Shown here: positions 1-7,679 of the stretch, in pieces | Numbering within the stretch: the stretch's first letter is position 1 | How the letters are laid out: each line of letters opens with the position of its first letter | Source: Gammaproteobacteria bacterium | GTDB taxonomy: Bacteria; Pseudomonadota; Gammaproteobacteria; Steroidobacterales; JABDKV01 | Length of the DNA: 64,000 nucleotides | Direction of reading: 5' to 3' | Assembly: GCA_029862165.1 (NCBI GenBank) | Contig: JAOTXU010000007.1 | Span: 1 to 64,000 of the forward strand | Notes under the pieces: model-generated | What the model was told of the DNA's origin: nothing | Databases searched by the model: none | What the model saw: the letters and a program-made list of their open reading frames with translations, nothing else | Position numbers and translations under genes: made by a program

Positions 1-680
1 GGCATTTACCTGCGGCTCCGATCGAGTCGCCGCAGGCAAACGACCGTCTTCTTTCTCGCCGCAGGCCTGCTATCTCGCAGTGCGTGCGTAGGAGCGGCAT
101 CCTTGCCGCGATTCTGCTGCGAGGCTACAAGCCGGCATTTACCTGCGGCTCCGATCGAGTCGCCGCAGGCAAACGACCGTCTTCTTTCTCGCCGCAGGCC
201 TGCTATCTCGCAGTGCGTGCGTAGGAGCGGCATCCTTGCCGCGATTCTGCTGCGAGGCTAGAAGCCGGCATTTGTTTGCATCTCCGGCGAGGAACGCAGT
301 CGCCGCAAACACAAGCCCATCTTCTTTCTCGCCGCAGGCCTGCTATCTCGCGGTGCATGCGTAGGAGCGGCATCCTTGCCGCGATTCTGCTGCGAGGCTA
401 GAAGCCGGCATTTGTTTGCATCTCCGGCGAGGAACGCAGTCGCCGCAAACACAAGCCCATCTTCTTTCTCGCCGCAGGCCTGCTATCTCGCGGTGCATGC
501 GTAGGAACGGCATCCGTGCCGCGACGCTTTTGTGAGGCCCAAGGCCGAGCTCCTGGTTAGGGTGGGGTGCAAGTCCCGCGTAATGCCAAAGCGGCGAGCC
601 TAGAAGCCGGGTTGTCTTGCGGCTCCGGCGAGGAACGCAGTCGCCGCAAACAAACGACCGTCTTCTTTCTCGCCGCATCG
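1..680. repeat. Mosaic tandem repeat array with REP-like palindromes
   Basis: There is no credible gene here. Two near-identical 133-bp units lie at 1-133 and 134-266, followed by a related 140-bp unit at 267-406 and a fourth that starts at 407 and diverges after about 520. Each unit carries a module ending in TTCTTTCTCGCCGCAGG and a REP-type palindrome with core GCGGCATCCTTGCCGC (around 93-109, 226-242 and 366-382, with a degenerate copy near 506-522). From 523 to 609 the array continues with an 87-bp block found again at 24809-24895, then a module whose TTGCGGC and GCCGCAA arms can pair (609-677). Minus-strand reading frames through the array repeat the same peptide, as expected of repeat DNA. 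The left edge is cut by the window, so the array may extend further. Confidence 0.85.
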
Positions 681-748
681 TACTGCACTCGATTTTTCTA
701 GAGATCACAGAAAAAAGGCGAAGCGAACATAATCAGTAATGGAAGTTT

Positions 749-778
749 TTGACATATCGAAACCGCTGTATTGATTAT
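749..778 (+). promoter_or_regulatory. Candidate sigma-70 promoter for the TPR gene
   Basis: A consensus TTGACA at 749-754 is followed after 18 bases by GATTAT at 773-778, four of six matches to the -10 consensus. It lies just past the repeat array and about 75 bases before the ATG at 854. The TTG of this -35 box is also the earliest possible start of the downstream frame, which argues that the real start is the later ATG. Confidence 0.45.
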
Positions 779-853
779 GTTGGACAAAGCGAATGCTTAA
801 TGTGTGATGGTGTTGCTGGTAGTCGTCACACGCATCGTCTACTGTTAGTTGCT

Positions 854-1099
854 ATGGCTAAACGAAACAAGCAGCGCGCATTCGCCCTTGCGATACAAAG
901 TTCGGATCATCTGATTGCCGAAAAGCACTACCGGGCTGCTGCGAACATACTTGAGCGGTACCTTGGGATTTATCCGCCGCAAGCGACCGTGTTGCGACGT
1001 TTGGGTCAAGTGCGTTTGTATCAGGGCAGGCCAGAAGACGCAGTTCCACTGCTCGCGCATGCGCTAAGAATAGAGCTCGCGATAAAAAACGCTGCCTGA
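854..1099 (+). CDS. Small TPR-type helical repeat protein
   Basis: An 81-residue basic peptide. Residues about 17-75 look like two tetratricopeptide helical hairpins: a first helix pair ending in NILERYLGIYP, then a canonical repeat with LRRLGQVRLYQGRPEDAV. TPRs are protein-binding scaffolds, so a partner-binding role is likely but no partner can be named. The start is the ATG at 854 (Met-Ala-Lys-Arg), because the upstream in-frame extension overlaps the apparent promoter and has no TPR character. No signal peptide or membrane segment is visible. It stands alone between the repeat array and the alkyltransferase-like gene 69 bp downstream. It could be a remnant of a longer TPR protein. Confidence 0.6.
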   Translation: MAKRNKQRAFALAIQSSDHLIAEKHYRAAANILERYLGIYPPQATVLRRLGQVRLYQGRPEDAVPLLAHALRIELAIKNAA

Positions 1100-1168
1100 T
1101 TCCGGCCAAACGAGCTTTTTTCCAGTTTCATAGGCTGAATTCCGGGCCGGTGCTAACATTCCGTCATT

Positions 1169-1537
1169 ATGACTGGAGCAAGAGAGCCCGCGCCGCCCAC
1201 GCTGGAAGTGAACCGGCGCATCTGGCGCACGGTGGAGCAAATACCCCCTGGCAAGGTGGCAACTTACGGGCAGATCGCCGATCTGGCTGGTTTGGGTCGG
1301 GGGGCCCGGCGCGTGGGCCGTGCCTTGCGCGACTTACCGAAACAATCCAGCGTTCCCTGGTATCGGGTGATCCGTGCCGGTGGGCAAATAGCATTTCCTG
1401 CGGACAGCGATGCGTTCAAGCGTCAACGCAGCCAGCTCGAGCAGGAGGGCGTGAGTCTGGTCAACGGACGAATCGATCTCGGGCTGTATGGCTGGCAACG
1501 CACGCTTGACGAATTGTTGTGGAAGCCGGGCAGTTGA
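1169..1537 (+). CDS. Alkyltransferase-like protein (ATL, MGMT fold without catalytic Cys)
   Basis: A 122-residue protein matching the DNA-binding domain of O6-alkylguanine-DNA alkyltransferase: PPGKVATYGQIA at about 27-38 and the helix-turn-helix with G-ARRVGRALR near 45-54. The active-site motif, PCHRV in true alkyltransferases, reads PWYRVI at 63-68, so the acceptor Cys is replaced by Trp. This is the mark of ATL proteins, which bind O6-alkylguanine, flip it out and hand the lesion to nucleotide excision repair rather than repairing it themselves. The length fits ATLs of about 100-120 residues. The stop at 1535-1537 directly abuts the ATG of the next gene, so the two are probably translated from one message, although no functional link is obvious. 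Confidence 0.9.
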   Translation: MTGAREPAPPTLEVNRRIWRTVEQIPPGKVATYGQIADLAGLGRGARRVGRALRDLPKQSSVPWYRVIRAGGQIAFPADSDAFKRQRSQLEQEGVSLVNGRIDLGLYGWQRTLDELLWKPGS

Positions 1538-2869
1538 ATGCGGCCGGCACGATCCATGTTGGCGTCTTATCTGATCAGCCCGTTGACGGGCCGTGTGTCG
1601 CGTGCCTGGCACGAATCCAAACGGCGTCTCGGTCGAAAGCCCCACACAGTTACTTTTTATCACCGCGTGTCGGATGCGTGGTCATGGTTGTTGGCACAGA
1701 GTTTGCCCCAGCTTCTGGACAACTACGACATAGAACTGAAAATTCGTCTGGTGTCGTCATTGCCCATGGATTGCGTTCCGGACCCAGAGCGACTGGATAG
1801 CTATGCCTCATACGATGCGATGCGTTTGGCGCGAGCATGGGGATTTAGTTTCCCCGATGGCGCCCAATCGCCGGCCCTAACACTGACGCATCTGGCCGAA
1901 CGCATAATACTCGCGCAATCGGAGAATCCTTTAAGCAGGCTGATCGCGGCAACCGCGGCAGTTTGGGCGGCAGATAGCAGAGCGCTGGCGGCAATGGCAA
2001 ACCAGGACGGGGCAGTGGACGAGAAAAAAGCGGTCGCGATGCTGGGCACCCACCTGCATGAGCTACAAAAAAACGGCCACTACCTGGGCGGTATGTTGTG
2101 GTTTCAGGGCGAATGGTTTTGGGGGCTGGACCGGTTGTATTTGTTCGAAAAGCGATTGCATGCCTACCGGTTGAACCATAGCGATCATACAGTGAGCGAG
2201 CGATTGTTTCGTCCGGTGATACGGCAGACCGCCGGCAGTGCAATGCCATTGGATCTTGAGTTCTACTTTTCTTTTCGCAGTCCGTATTCCTACCTTGGCG
2301 CGTCGCGCGTGATTGAGCTGGCTGACCGACTAGGTCTGAATCTCGTGCTGCGGCCACTCTTACCGATGGTGTCACGCGGCATTCCGGTGCCGTCACGAAA
2401 ACTGCGATACATCGTAAGAGATGCAGCCCGTGTGGCCAGGCATGACAAACTGCCATTTGGCCCGTTACGCGATCCATTGGGTAAGGGCGTGGAACGTTGT
2501 CTGGCGGTGTTCCATTGGGCAAATAGCAATGGTGCCGGCCGAGAATTTATGCTGGCGGCGATGCGCGCGATTTGGAGTGAGGCGGCAGATCTAACGCGCG
2601 ACAGCACAATGCAACAGCTGGGTCAGCATGCGGGTTTGACGGCTGCTCACGTCGATCAGGCATTGCATAGCGGCAATTGGCGCGCCCAGGTCGAGGCGAA
2701 CGCTGCGGCCCTCGCAGTACTTGGTTTGTGGGGCGTGCCCGCAATGTGTCTGCGTGGTCCGGATGACAAAGCTGTCACGGCGGCCTGGGGGCAGGACAGG
2801 ATGTGGGTAATTGAACGCGCCGCTCTTGGCGTAGATGTGGCAATGCCACCCCCGCGTCTGGTGGAATAG
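1538..2869 (+). CDS. Tandem DsbA-fold / HCCA-isomerase-like protein
   Basis: A 443-residue protein built of two thioredoxin-fold halves of the DsbA / 2-hydroxychromene-2-carboxylate isomerase (GST-kappa-like) type. The N-terminal half starts at about residue 37 (TVTFYHRVSDAWSW). The C-terminal half starts at about 239 and has the classic FYFSFRSPYSYLG strand and turn at 242-254, where the Ser after FxFR is the usual catalytic or glutathione-contacting position. The N-terminal copy lacks this Ser-Pro motif, so it is probably structural or divergent. Neither half has a CxxC, so a thiol oxidase role is unlikely. Single-domain relatives are about 200 residues, making this a duplication or fusion. 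Substrate unknown. It follows the ATL gene with no gap and precedes the dehydrogenase gene by 28 bp. Confidence 0.75.
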   Translation: MRPARSMLASYLISPLTGRVSRAWHESKRRLGRKPHTVTFYHRVSDAWSWLLAQSLPQLLDNYDIELKIRLVSSLPMDCVPDPERLDSYASYDAMRLARAWGFSFPDGAQSPALTLTHLAERIILAQSENPLSRLIAATAAVWAADSRALAAMANQDGAVDEKKAVAMLGTHLHELQKNGHYLGGMLWFQGEWFWGLDRLYLFEKRLHAYRLNHSDHTVSERLFRPVIRQTAGSAMPLDLEFYFSFRSPYSYLGASRVIELADRLGLNLVLRPLLPMVSRGIPVPSRKLRYIVRDAARVARHDKLPFGPLRDPLGKGVERCLAVFHWANSNGAGREFMLAAMRAIWSEAADLTRDSTMQQLGQHAGLTAAHVDQALHSGNWRAQVEANAAALAVLGLWGVPAMCLRGPDDKAVTAAWGQDRMWVIERAALGVDVAMPPPRLVE

Positions 2870-2897
2870 ACTCAGTAAAGTTAACGGAGAAGGCTTA

Positions 2898-3710
2898 ATG
2901 ACCGATTTCAACGGTAAAGGTGTAGTACTCACGGGAGCTGCAAGCGGAATTGGCCGGCTAATGGCAATCGGGATTGCCAGCGCCGGCGGCCGCGTCGCGT
3001 TGTGGGATATTGATGAGTCCGGTCTGGAAAACGTGCGTGCCGAGATCGTCGCTGCCGGAGGCCACGCTGTTCCAGTTCGATGCAATCTTTCGGACCGGGG
3101 ATCTGTTAAACAAGCCGCTGCGCAAACACTGCAGGCTCTTGGTTCCGTTGATGTGCTGATCAATAACGCCGGCGTGGTATCCGGCAAGGATCTCCTGGAA
3201 ATCAGTGATGAACAAATCGAGCTGACATTCAACGTCAACGCACTGGCTTTGTTCTGGACTACCCGCGCCTTCTTACCGGCAATGCTCGAGCGCGATTGTG
3301 GTCACATCGTCACGATCGCGTCAGCTGGCGGCATCGCCGGCACCGCAAAGCTGGTGGACTATTGTTCTTCGAAGTTTGCCGCTGTCGGTTTTGATGACTC
3401 ACTGCGAGCAGAGCTTAAGAGCCGCAAAAGCAAAGTAATGACCACCGTGATTTGCCCTTACTATATTGACACGGGGATGTTTGCTGGTGTATCGACGAGG
3501 TTTCCGGCAATACTACCCATACTCGATCCGGATAAATCAGTGCGCAGAATACTGGCTGCAGTAAGCAAGAATCGACGCCGGCTGATTATGCCGTGGTTTG
3601 TGTATACCACCTATTTGATGCGTCTAGCGCCGGTCGCATTATCTGACTGGGCACTGGATTTCTTTGGCGTCACCCATAGCATGGATCGATTCATCGGTCG
3701 TAAATCATAA
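2898..3710 (+). CDS. Short-chain dehydrogenase/reductase (retinol/17-beta-HSD-like)
   Basis: A 270-residue classical SDR. The cofactor motif TGAASGIG is at 12-19, an acidic WDID at 36-39 (the Asp usually selects NAD(H)), NNAG at 89-92, and the catalytic triad Ser142, Tyr155 and Lys159 (YCSSK). The C-terminal part, with RRILAAVSKNRRRLIMPW near 222 followed by hydrophobic segments, resembles the membrane-associated SDR16C group (retinol or hydroxysteroid dehydrogenases of lipid membranes), so a lipophilic alcohol substrate is plausible. The ATG at 2898 is preferred because CGGAGAAGG lies just upstream and the fold begins there. The next gene starts 7 bp after the stop, so this appears to head an operon with two GTPases. 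Confidence 0.85.
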   Translation: MTDFNGKGVVLTGAASGIGRLMAIGIASAGGRVALWDIDESGLENVRAEIVAAGGHAVPVRCNLSDRGSVKQAAAQTLQALGSVDVLINNAGVVSGKDLLEISDEQIELTFNVNALALFWTTRAFLPAMLERDCGHIVTIASAGGIAGTAKLVDYCSSKFAAVGFDDSLRAELKSRKSKVMTTVICPYYIDTGMFAGVSTRFPAILPILDPDKSVRRILAAVSKNRRRLIMPWFVYTTYLMRLAPVALSDWALDFFGVTHSMDRFIGRKS

Positions 3711-3717
3711 GTCCGTC

Positions 3718-5217
3718 ATGACCCTCGACCGCCATCTGCGAATTGTCCTGGCTATCGCCATCATGGTCGGTCTGGTCCTCATGCTGGTCGCCTTATTGAT
3801 GTTGACTGAATCGGCGTTGGAGGTGTGGCACCGTTTCAGGGCGGCGCCACGGTGGGTGACAGCTTTGTGGCTGGGCGGCATCGGCACCTTGACTCTGGCG
3901 ACTGGGTGGGCGGTCTGGCGTTTACTTTTCCCGCGCAAGCGTCCTGTGGCAGAACCGGAAGTATTGACCGAGGAATCGCTGCACAAACGTATCGGACAAT
4001 CGGAACAGCTCGGCATTGATGTGCATAGCGCCCGTCGCGAGCTGAGCCAGCTCGCTGAACGCAAGGCCACCGGAGATTTTCGTATTGCCATGTTTGGCGA
4101 AATCAGTACCGGCAAGAGTGCTGCAATTAAAGCGTTGTTGCCGCAAGTCGATGACATCGAGGTCAGCGCTAGAGGCGGGTCAACGCGAGAGATTACAGAT
4201 TATCTCTGGACATCAACCGCGGGCGATCGTCTGATAGTCAGCGACGTACCGGGAATTAATGAAGCAGATGGTCGTCTCGACAAGCAGGCAAGAGATGAGG
4301 CAATGCGTGCCCATGCGGTCGTGTTTATTTGTGATAACGATCTCACACGTGAGCAATTCACTTCCGTTGGGGCGCTGCGGGAACTGAAAAAGCCACTGAT
4401 CGTCGCGCTCAACAAGATCGATCGCCTATCCGGCGCTGAGTTGAATCAGGTTCAGACAAGCTTGCGTCGGCGTATCGAGCAGCTCAATGCGGAAAAAGAG
4501 GACACCATTGAATTCGTCTCAATCAGTGCAGCACCGATAGAAATGATGGTTCGTCTATCGCCTGACGGCACCGAAGAAAAGACCACGGAAGCAGGTATAC
4601 CACGTATTGATGCGTTAACAGATGCTTTGCAAACCATGATGGACCGCGACCCGGTCATGATGGAAGAGTTGCGAGATGCGAGTGTGTTCGTCTTAGCTAG
4701 GCGCAAGCTGGACGCCGCCGAAACCGAATATCGGTCCGAACGTGCGCAGGAGCTGGTCGTCAACTACACGCGTAAGGCAATCGTCGGCGCATTAGCTGCA
4801 GTTGCGCCTGGGACCGATGTGTTGATTCAAGGATATCTGGGCGCAAATTTAGTGCGCGAGCTTTGCGAGCTCTACGATGTGAGCGCGCGCGATATCGATA
4901 TACAACAATTTTTGAAGCTAAGCCAGATGCACATAGGCAAAGCCATGCCGATACTGCTCGCTGTCGGGGGCAACGCACTAAAGGCGTTTCCTGGCGCTGG
5001 GACCGTAGCGGGTGGGCTGATGCACGCGGTCGCCTACGGACTGATATTCGATGCGTTGGGTGGCTCACTTAGCAAGACACTTAAGGAGACGGGACGTTTG
5101 CGTCCAGCACCTACAGCCTCTCTGTTCAGGAAACAACTCAGTGAAGATCTGGAAAAACGTACAGCACGCGTGGCAAAACTTGCTTGGGATGCGCGTCGAA
5201 AAAACAACGACGACTGA
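3718..5217 (+). CDS. Membrane-anchored GTPase with DUF697-like C-terminus (paralogue 1)
   Basis: A 499-residue protein. Two predicted N-terminal membrane segments lie at about 8-29 and 46-71. The GTPase domain has the P-loop GEISTGKS at 127-134, DVPG at 176-179 and NKID at 232-235, so GTP binding looks intact. The C-terminal third (from about 360) contains a helical hydrophobic region resembling DUF697 (AVAPGTDVLIQGYLGANLV), a family seen in inner-membrane GTPase-associated proteins such as YcjF. The start at 3718 (MTLDRHLR) begins just before the first membrane helix; a longer frame overlaps the dehydrogenase. A second, quite different GTPase of the same layout follows and overlaps by 77 bp. 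The pair could form a heterodimeric membrane-remodelling or stress GTPase; that is inference. Confidence 0.8.
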   Translation: MTLDRHLRIVLAIAIMVGLVLMLVALLMLTESALEVWHRFRAAPRWVTALWLGGIGTLTLATGWAVWRLLFPRKRPVAEPEVLTEESLHKRIGQSEQLGIDVHSARRELSQLAERKATGDFRIAMFGEISTGKSAAIKALLPQVDDIEVSARGGSTREITDYLWTSTAGDRLIVSDVPGINEADGRLDKQARDEAMRAHAVVFICDNDLTREQFTSVGALRELKKPLIVALNKIDRLSGAELNQVQTSLRRRIEQLNAEKEDTIEFVSISAAPIEMMVRLSPDGTEEKTTEAGIPRIDALTDALQTMMDRDPVMMEELRDASVFVLARRKLDAAETEYRSERAQELVVNYTRKAIVGALAAVAPGTDVLIQGYLGANLVRELCELYDVSARDIDIQQFLKLSQMHIGKAMPILLAVGGNALKAFPGAGTVAGGLMHAVAYGLIFDALGGSLSKTLKETGRLRPAPTASLFRKQLSEDLEKRTARVAKLAWDARRKNNDD

Positions 5218-6514
5218 GCAGGGTGAGTCGGCAGGCGCGGATCATCTCGCTCTGGCCCGCGAAAGCCTCCGTGATTTGCTCCACGACAAGCGCGTTCCGG
5301 CTCCGGTGCGCGAGGCGCTGTCCGAAGATTACGCGCAGGTTGAAAGGATGCTCGAGAAACTTGAGCACGGTCACATTCACATCGCCGCTTTTGGCCGCGT
5401 CGGCGTGGGCAAATCATCAGTACTTAACGCATTGCTGGGTGAGGATCGTTTTTCGGTCAGTGCCCTGCATGGCGAGACAACGACCGCAGATTCTGGCGCC
5501 TGGTCTTCGTACGAAGGCGCGGGCGTGTACCTCATTGATACGCCCGGTATCAATGAGATTGATGGTGAAGCACGCGAAGAGCTGGCACGCGAAGTCGTTT
5601 CGCGTGTGGATCTGGTGCTTTTTGTTGCCGATGGCGATTTGACCGACACCGAATTAGGCGCGTTACGTACGCTGATCGCTCAGCAACGGCCGATCATGCT
5701 CGTACTGAACAAAGCAGACCGTTATTCGGCAGATGACATCGCGTTACTAATCAAAACACTCGGCGAGCGCACGACAGGTCTAATCGACCCGCGAAACATA
5801 GTTGCCGCGTCTGCAAATCCTGCAGAACTCACGTATGTGCAGGTCGACGCAGATGGCAACGAGCAAGCCGCTCAACGTCGGCCGCAACGCGACATCATCA
5901 CGCTCAAAGAGAGACTATGGGAGATTCTCGAAGCCGAGGGTCAGACACTGGCGGCGCTTAATGCGAGCTTGTTCGCCGGTGAACTCAGCGATCAGGTTGC
6001 GGAACGAATACTCATGACACGGCGTGTGCTTGGCGAACGCCTGATTCGCACGTATTCGGTGTCCAAAGGCGTAGCCGTTGCGTTCAATCCTGTACCTGTG
6101 GCCGACCTATTCGCGGCTGCCTTTGTAGATGGCGCAATGATCTGGCATCTGTCGAAGCTGTATGACCTGCCGTTGGGTCGGGGCGAAGCCGGCTCTTTGG
6201 CCGGCACCATCATTACGCAGTTGGCAGCGCTAATGGGGACCGTCTGGGCGATGCATTTTGTATCGTCGGCGCTGAAGGTCGGCACCGCGGGTATGTCGAC
6301 GGTCGTTACCGCCGGTGCACAGGGCGCGGTAGCCTACTACGCTACTTTTGTCGTGGGTAAGGTAGCGGAACGCTATCTCGTGCAAGGCAAATCCTGGGGC
6401 GACGGCGGGCCGAAGCAGGTTGTGCAAGAAATCCTCGACAGTATTGACCGCGATTCGATACTCTCCGAGGCCAGGGCCGACATCAAGGCCCATCTGCGAG
6501 GTACACGCTCATGA
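5141..6514 (+). CDS. GTPase with DUF697-like hydrophobic C-terminus (paralogue 2)
   Basis: About 457 residues. The P-loop GRVGVGKS is at 85-92, GETTT at 111-115 (switch I), DTPG at 133-136 and NKAD at 190-193, all intact. No N-terminal membrane anchor is present; an amphipathic KIWKNVQHAWQNLLG segment leads in. The last 150 residues are hydrophobic with Ala/Gly-rich helices (VAVAFNPVPVADLFAAAFVDG), as in DUF697. The start chosen is GTG at 5141, with AGGA nine bases upstream; ATG at 5189 is an alternative. It overlaps the preceding GTPase gene by 77 bp in another frame, and its stop overlaps the next ATG (ATGA at 6511), indicating translational coupling. Its exact role is unknown; related Era-like GTPases act at membranes. 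Confidence 0.8.
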   Translation: MKIWKNVQHAWQNLLGMRVEKTTTTEQGESAGADHLALARESLRDLLHDKRVPAPVREALSEDYAQVERMLEKLEHGHIHIAAFGRVGVGKSSVLNALLGEDRFSVSALHGETTTADSGAWSSYEGAGVYLIDTPGINEIDGEAREELAREVVSRVDLVLFVADGDLTDTELGALRTLIAQQRPIMLVLNKADRYSADDIALLIKTLGERTTGLIDPRNIVAASANPAELTYVQVDADGNEQAAQRRPQRDIITLKERLWEILEAEGQTLAALNASLFAGELSDQVAERILMTRRVLGERLIRTYSVSKGVAVAFNPVPVADLFAAAFVDGAMIWHLSKLYDLPLGRGEAGSLAGTIITQLAALMGTVWAMHFVSSALKVGTAGMSTVVTAGAQGAVAYYATFVVGKVAERYLVQGKSWGDGGPKQVVQEILDSIDRDSILSEARADIKAHLRGTRS

Positions 6515-6717
6515 AACCAGCTATTCGTTTTTTGGTGATTGCGGGCTTGTTAATTTCAATTGGCGCCTGTAGTAAAGAACCTGTCGAAGAAACGGTATGG
6601 GACGACCAGATAAAGGCGCTCGATAAGGCACGCGATGTTGAAGAGAAGTTGATGCAACGTGTGGACGATCTTGCCGAGGAACTCGAAAACAAGGACGAGG
6701 AAGAGCCACCACGTTGA
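6511..6717 (+). CDS. Small acidic lipoprotein
   Basis: A 68-residue protein with a hydrophobic signal peptide (RFLVIAGLLISIGAC) ending in a lipobox SIGAC, so Cys20 should be lipidated after signal peptidase II cleavage. The mature part is short, helical and charged, with a probable coiled coil (LDKARDVEEKLMQRVDDLAEEL) and a Glu/Asp/Pro-rich end. The residue after Cys is Ser, which by the enterobacterial +2 rule favours outer-membrane sorting. It overlaps the GTPase stop by 4 bp, so it belongs to the same transcript. Function unknown; small lipoproteins next to membrane GTPases may act as periplasmic sensors or tethers. Confidence 0.8.
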   Translation: MKPAIRFLVIAGLLISIGACSKEPVEETVWDDQIKALDKARDVEEKLMQRVDDLAEELENKDEEEPPR

Positions 6718-6733
6718 TCAGACCGGGCTTGCG

Positions 6734-7666
6734 ATGAGCAAAACACGATACGGCATCGTCATTTGTCTGCTCCTGTTTGGCGGCTGCCGCCCGGCAAGCG
6801 ACGGCCTAACAGATACCGGCCGTGTACTATTGCGCGGTCTGGCGGGCGCAAAGCTTGGCGTCGTTGCAGTGCAGGACGCCAACATTGCCTACATGGAACG
6901 TAACGCAGTGGGGCCGACGGTCGTTCTGTTGCATGGTTTTGCGTCAGAGAAAGATTCCTGGTTACGGTTTCTCAGGAAAATCCCAAAAGATTACCGCATT
7001 GTCGCGCTTGATCTGCCAGGCCATGGTTCCTCAAGTCGCGATGCTGACCGCGTCTATGACATGGACACAATGGTCGAACTCGTCGAGTCCGCGATCCATG
7101 CTTTGACTGAAGAGCCGGCGCACATCGTCGGTACCTCTTTGGGCGGAATGATCGCAACGTTGTATACATCACGAAACCTCGAGCGGGTGAGGACATTGGC
7201 GTTGTACGCACCCGCCGGCGTTTACCCACCGCATCCCAGCGAGTTTCAACTCTTGCTGGATCAGGGTGAGAATCCGCTAATAGCTTACTCCCGTCAGGAC
7301 TTCGATCGATTGATGGACATTGTTTTCTTTGACCCGCCACCGCTGGTCTGGCCGATCGGTGCCGCCATTCGACATTACGCAATTGAGCGCGCGCCGTTCC
7401 ACCAGAAAATCTGGAATGATATTTGGCCGGATCATCCGACGCTCGACGAACTTCTGCCGGGTATCGCTGTCCCGGTGCTGCTGGTGTGGGGTAAGAATGA
7501 TCGCGTGCTAGATGTCTCCAGCACGGAAGTTTTTGCAAGGCTCTTGCCGCGGGTGGAAACTGTGGTTGTGGATCGGCTGGGTCATGCAACGGTCAATGAA
7601 AAACCTGCCGAGATGGCGCGTTTGCAGCGTGATTTCCTTCAGCGCCATGCAGCGGGCAGTAACTGA
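6734..7666 (+). CDS. Lipoprotein alpha/beta hydrolase
   Basis: A 310-residue protein with a signal peptide ending in the lipobox LFGGC (Cys18), predicted to be membrane-anchored and periplasmic. The alpha/beta-hydrolase core shows the oxyanion segment LLHGFA at 65-70, DLPGHG at 93-98, the nucleophile elbow GTSLGG (Ser135), the acid Asp256 in GKNDRV and His284 in DRLGHA, giving a complete catalytic triad. Such enzymes are esterases or lipases, or related lyases; the lipid anchor and the neighbouring SDR and GTPases suggest a lipid-derived ester substrate, but this is inference. The start at 6734 is chosen because it creates the signal peptide. It lies 16 bp after the small lipoprotein gene and ends convergent with glk 13 bp away. 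Confidence 0.85.
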   Translation: MSKTRYGIVICLLLFGGCRPASDGLTDTGRVLLRGLAGAKLGVVAVQDANIAYMERNAVGPTVVLLHGFASEKDSWLRFLRKIPKDYRIVALDLPGHGSSSRDADRVYDMDTMVELVESAIHALTEEPAHIVGTSLGGMIATLYTSRNLERVRTLALYAPAGVYPPHPSEFQLLLDQGENPLIAYSRQDFDRLMDIVFFDPPPLVWPIGAAIRHYAIERAPFHQKIWNDIWPDHPTLDELLPGIAVPVLLVWGKNDRVLDVSSTEVFARLLPRVETVVVDRLGHATVNEKPAEMARLQRDFLQRHAAGSN

Positions 7667-7679
7667 AAGCGTTGCAAGC

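Noticed and set aside
1-680. CRISPR array
   Set aside because: Units of 133-140 bp contain no short identical repeats with unique spacers, and no cas genes are near.
6-708. Overlapping minus-strand frames of 64-121 codons
   Set aside because: They repeat the same peptide because they are read through the repeat array; no start signals, domains or conservation are visible.
1845-2522. Minus-strand frame of 225 codons opposite the double-thioredoxin gene
   Set aside because: No domain and no ribosome site; it covers a clear coding gene on the other strand.
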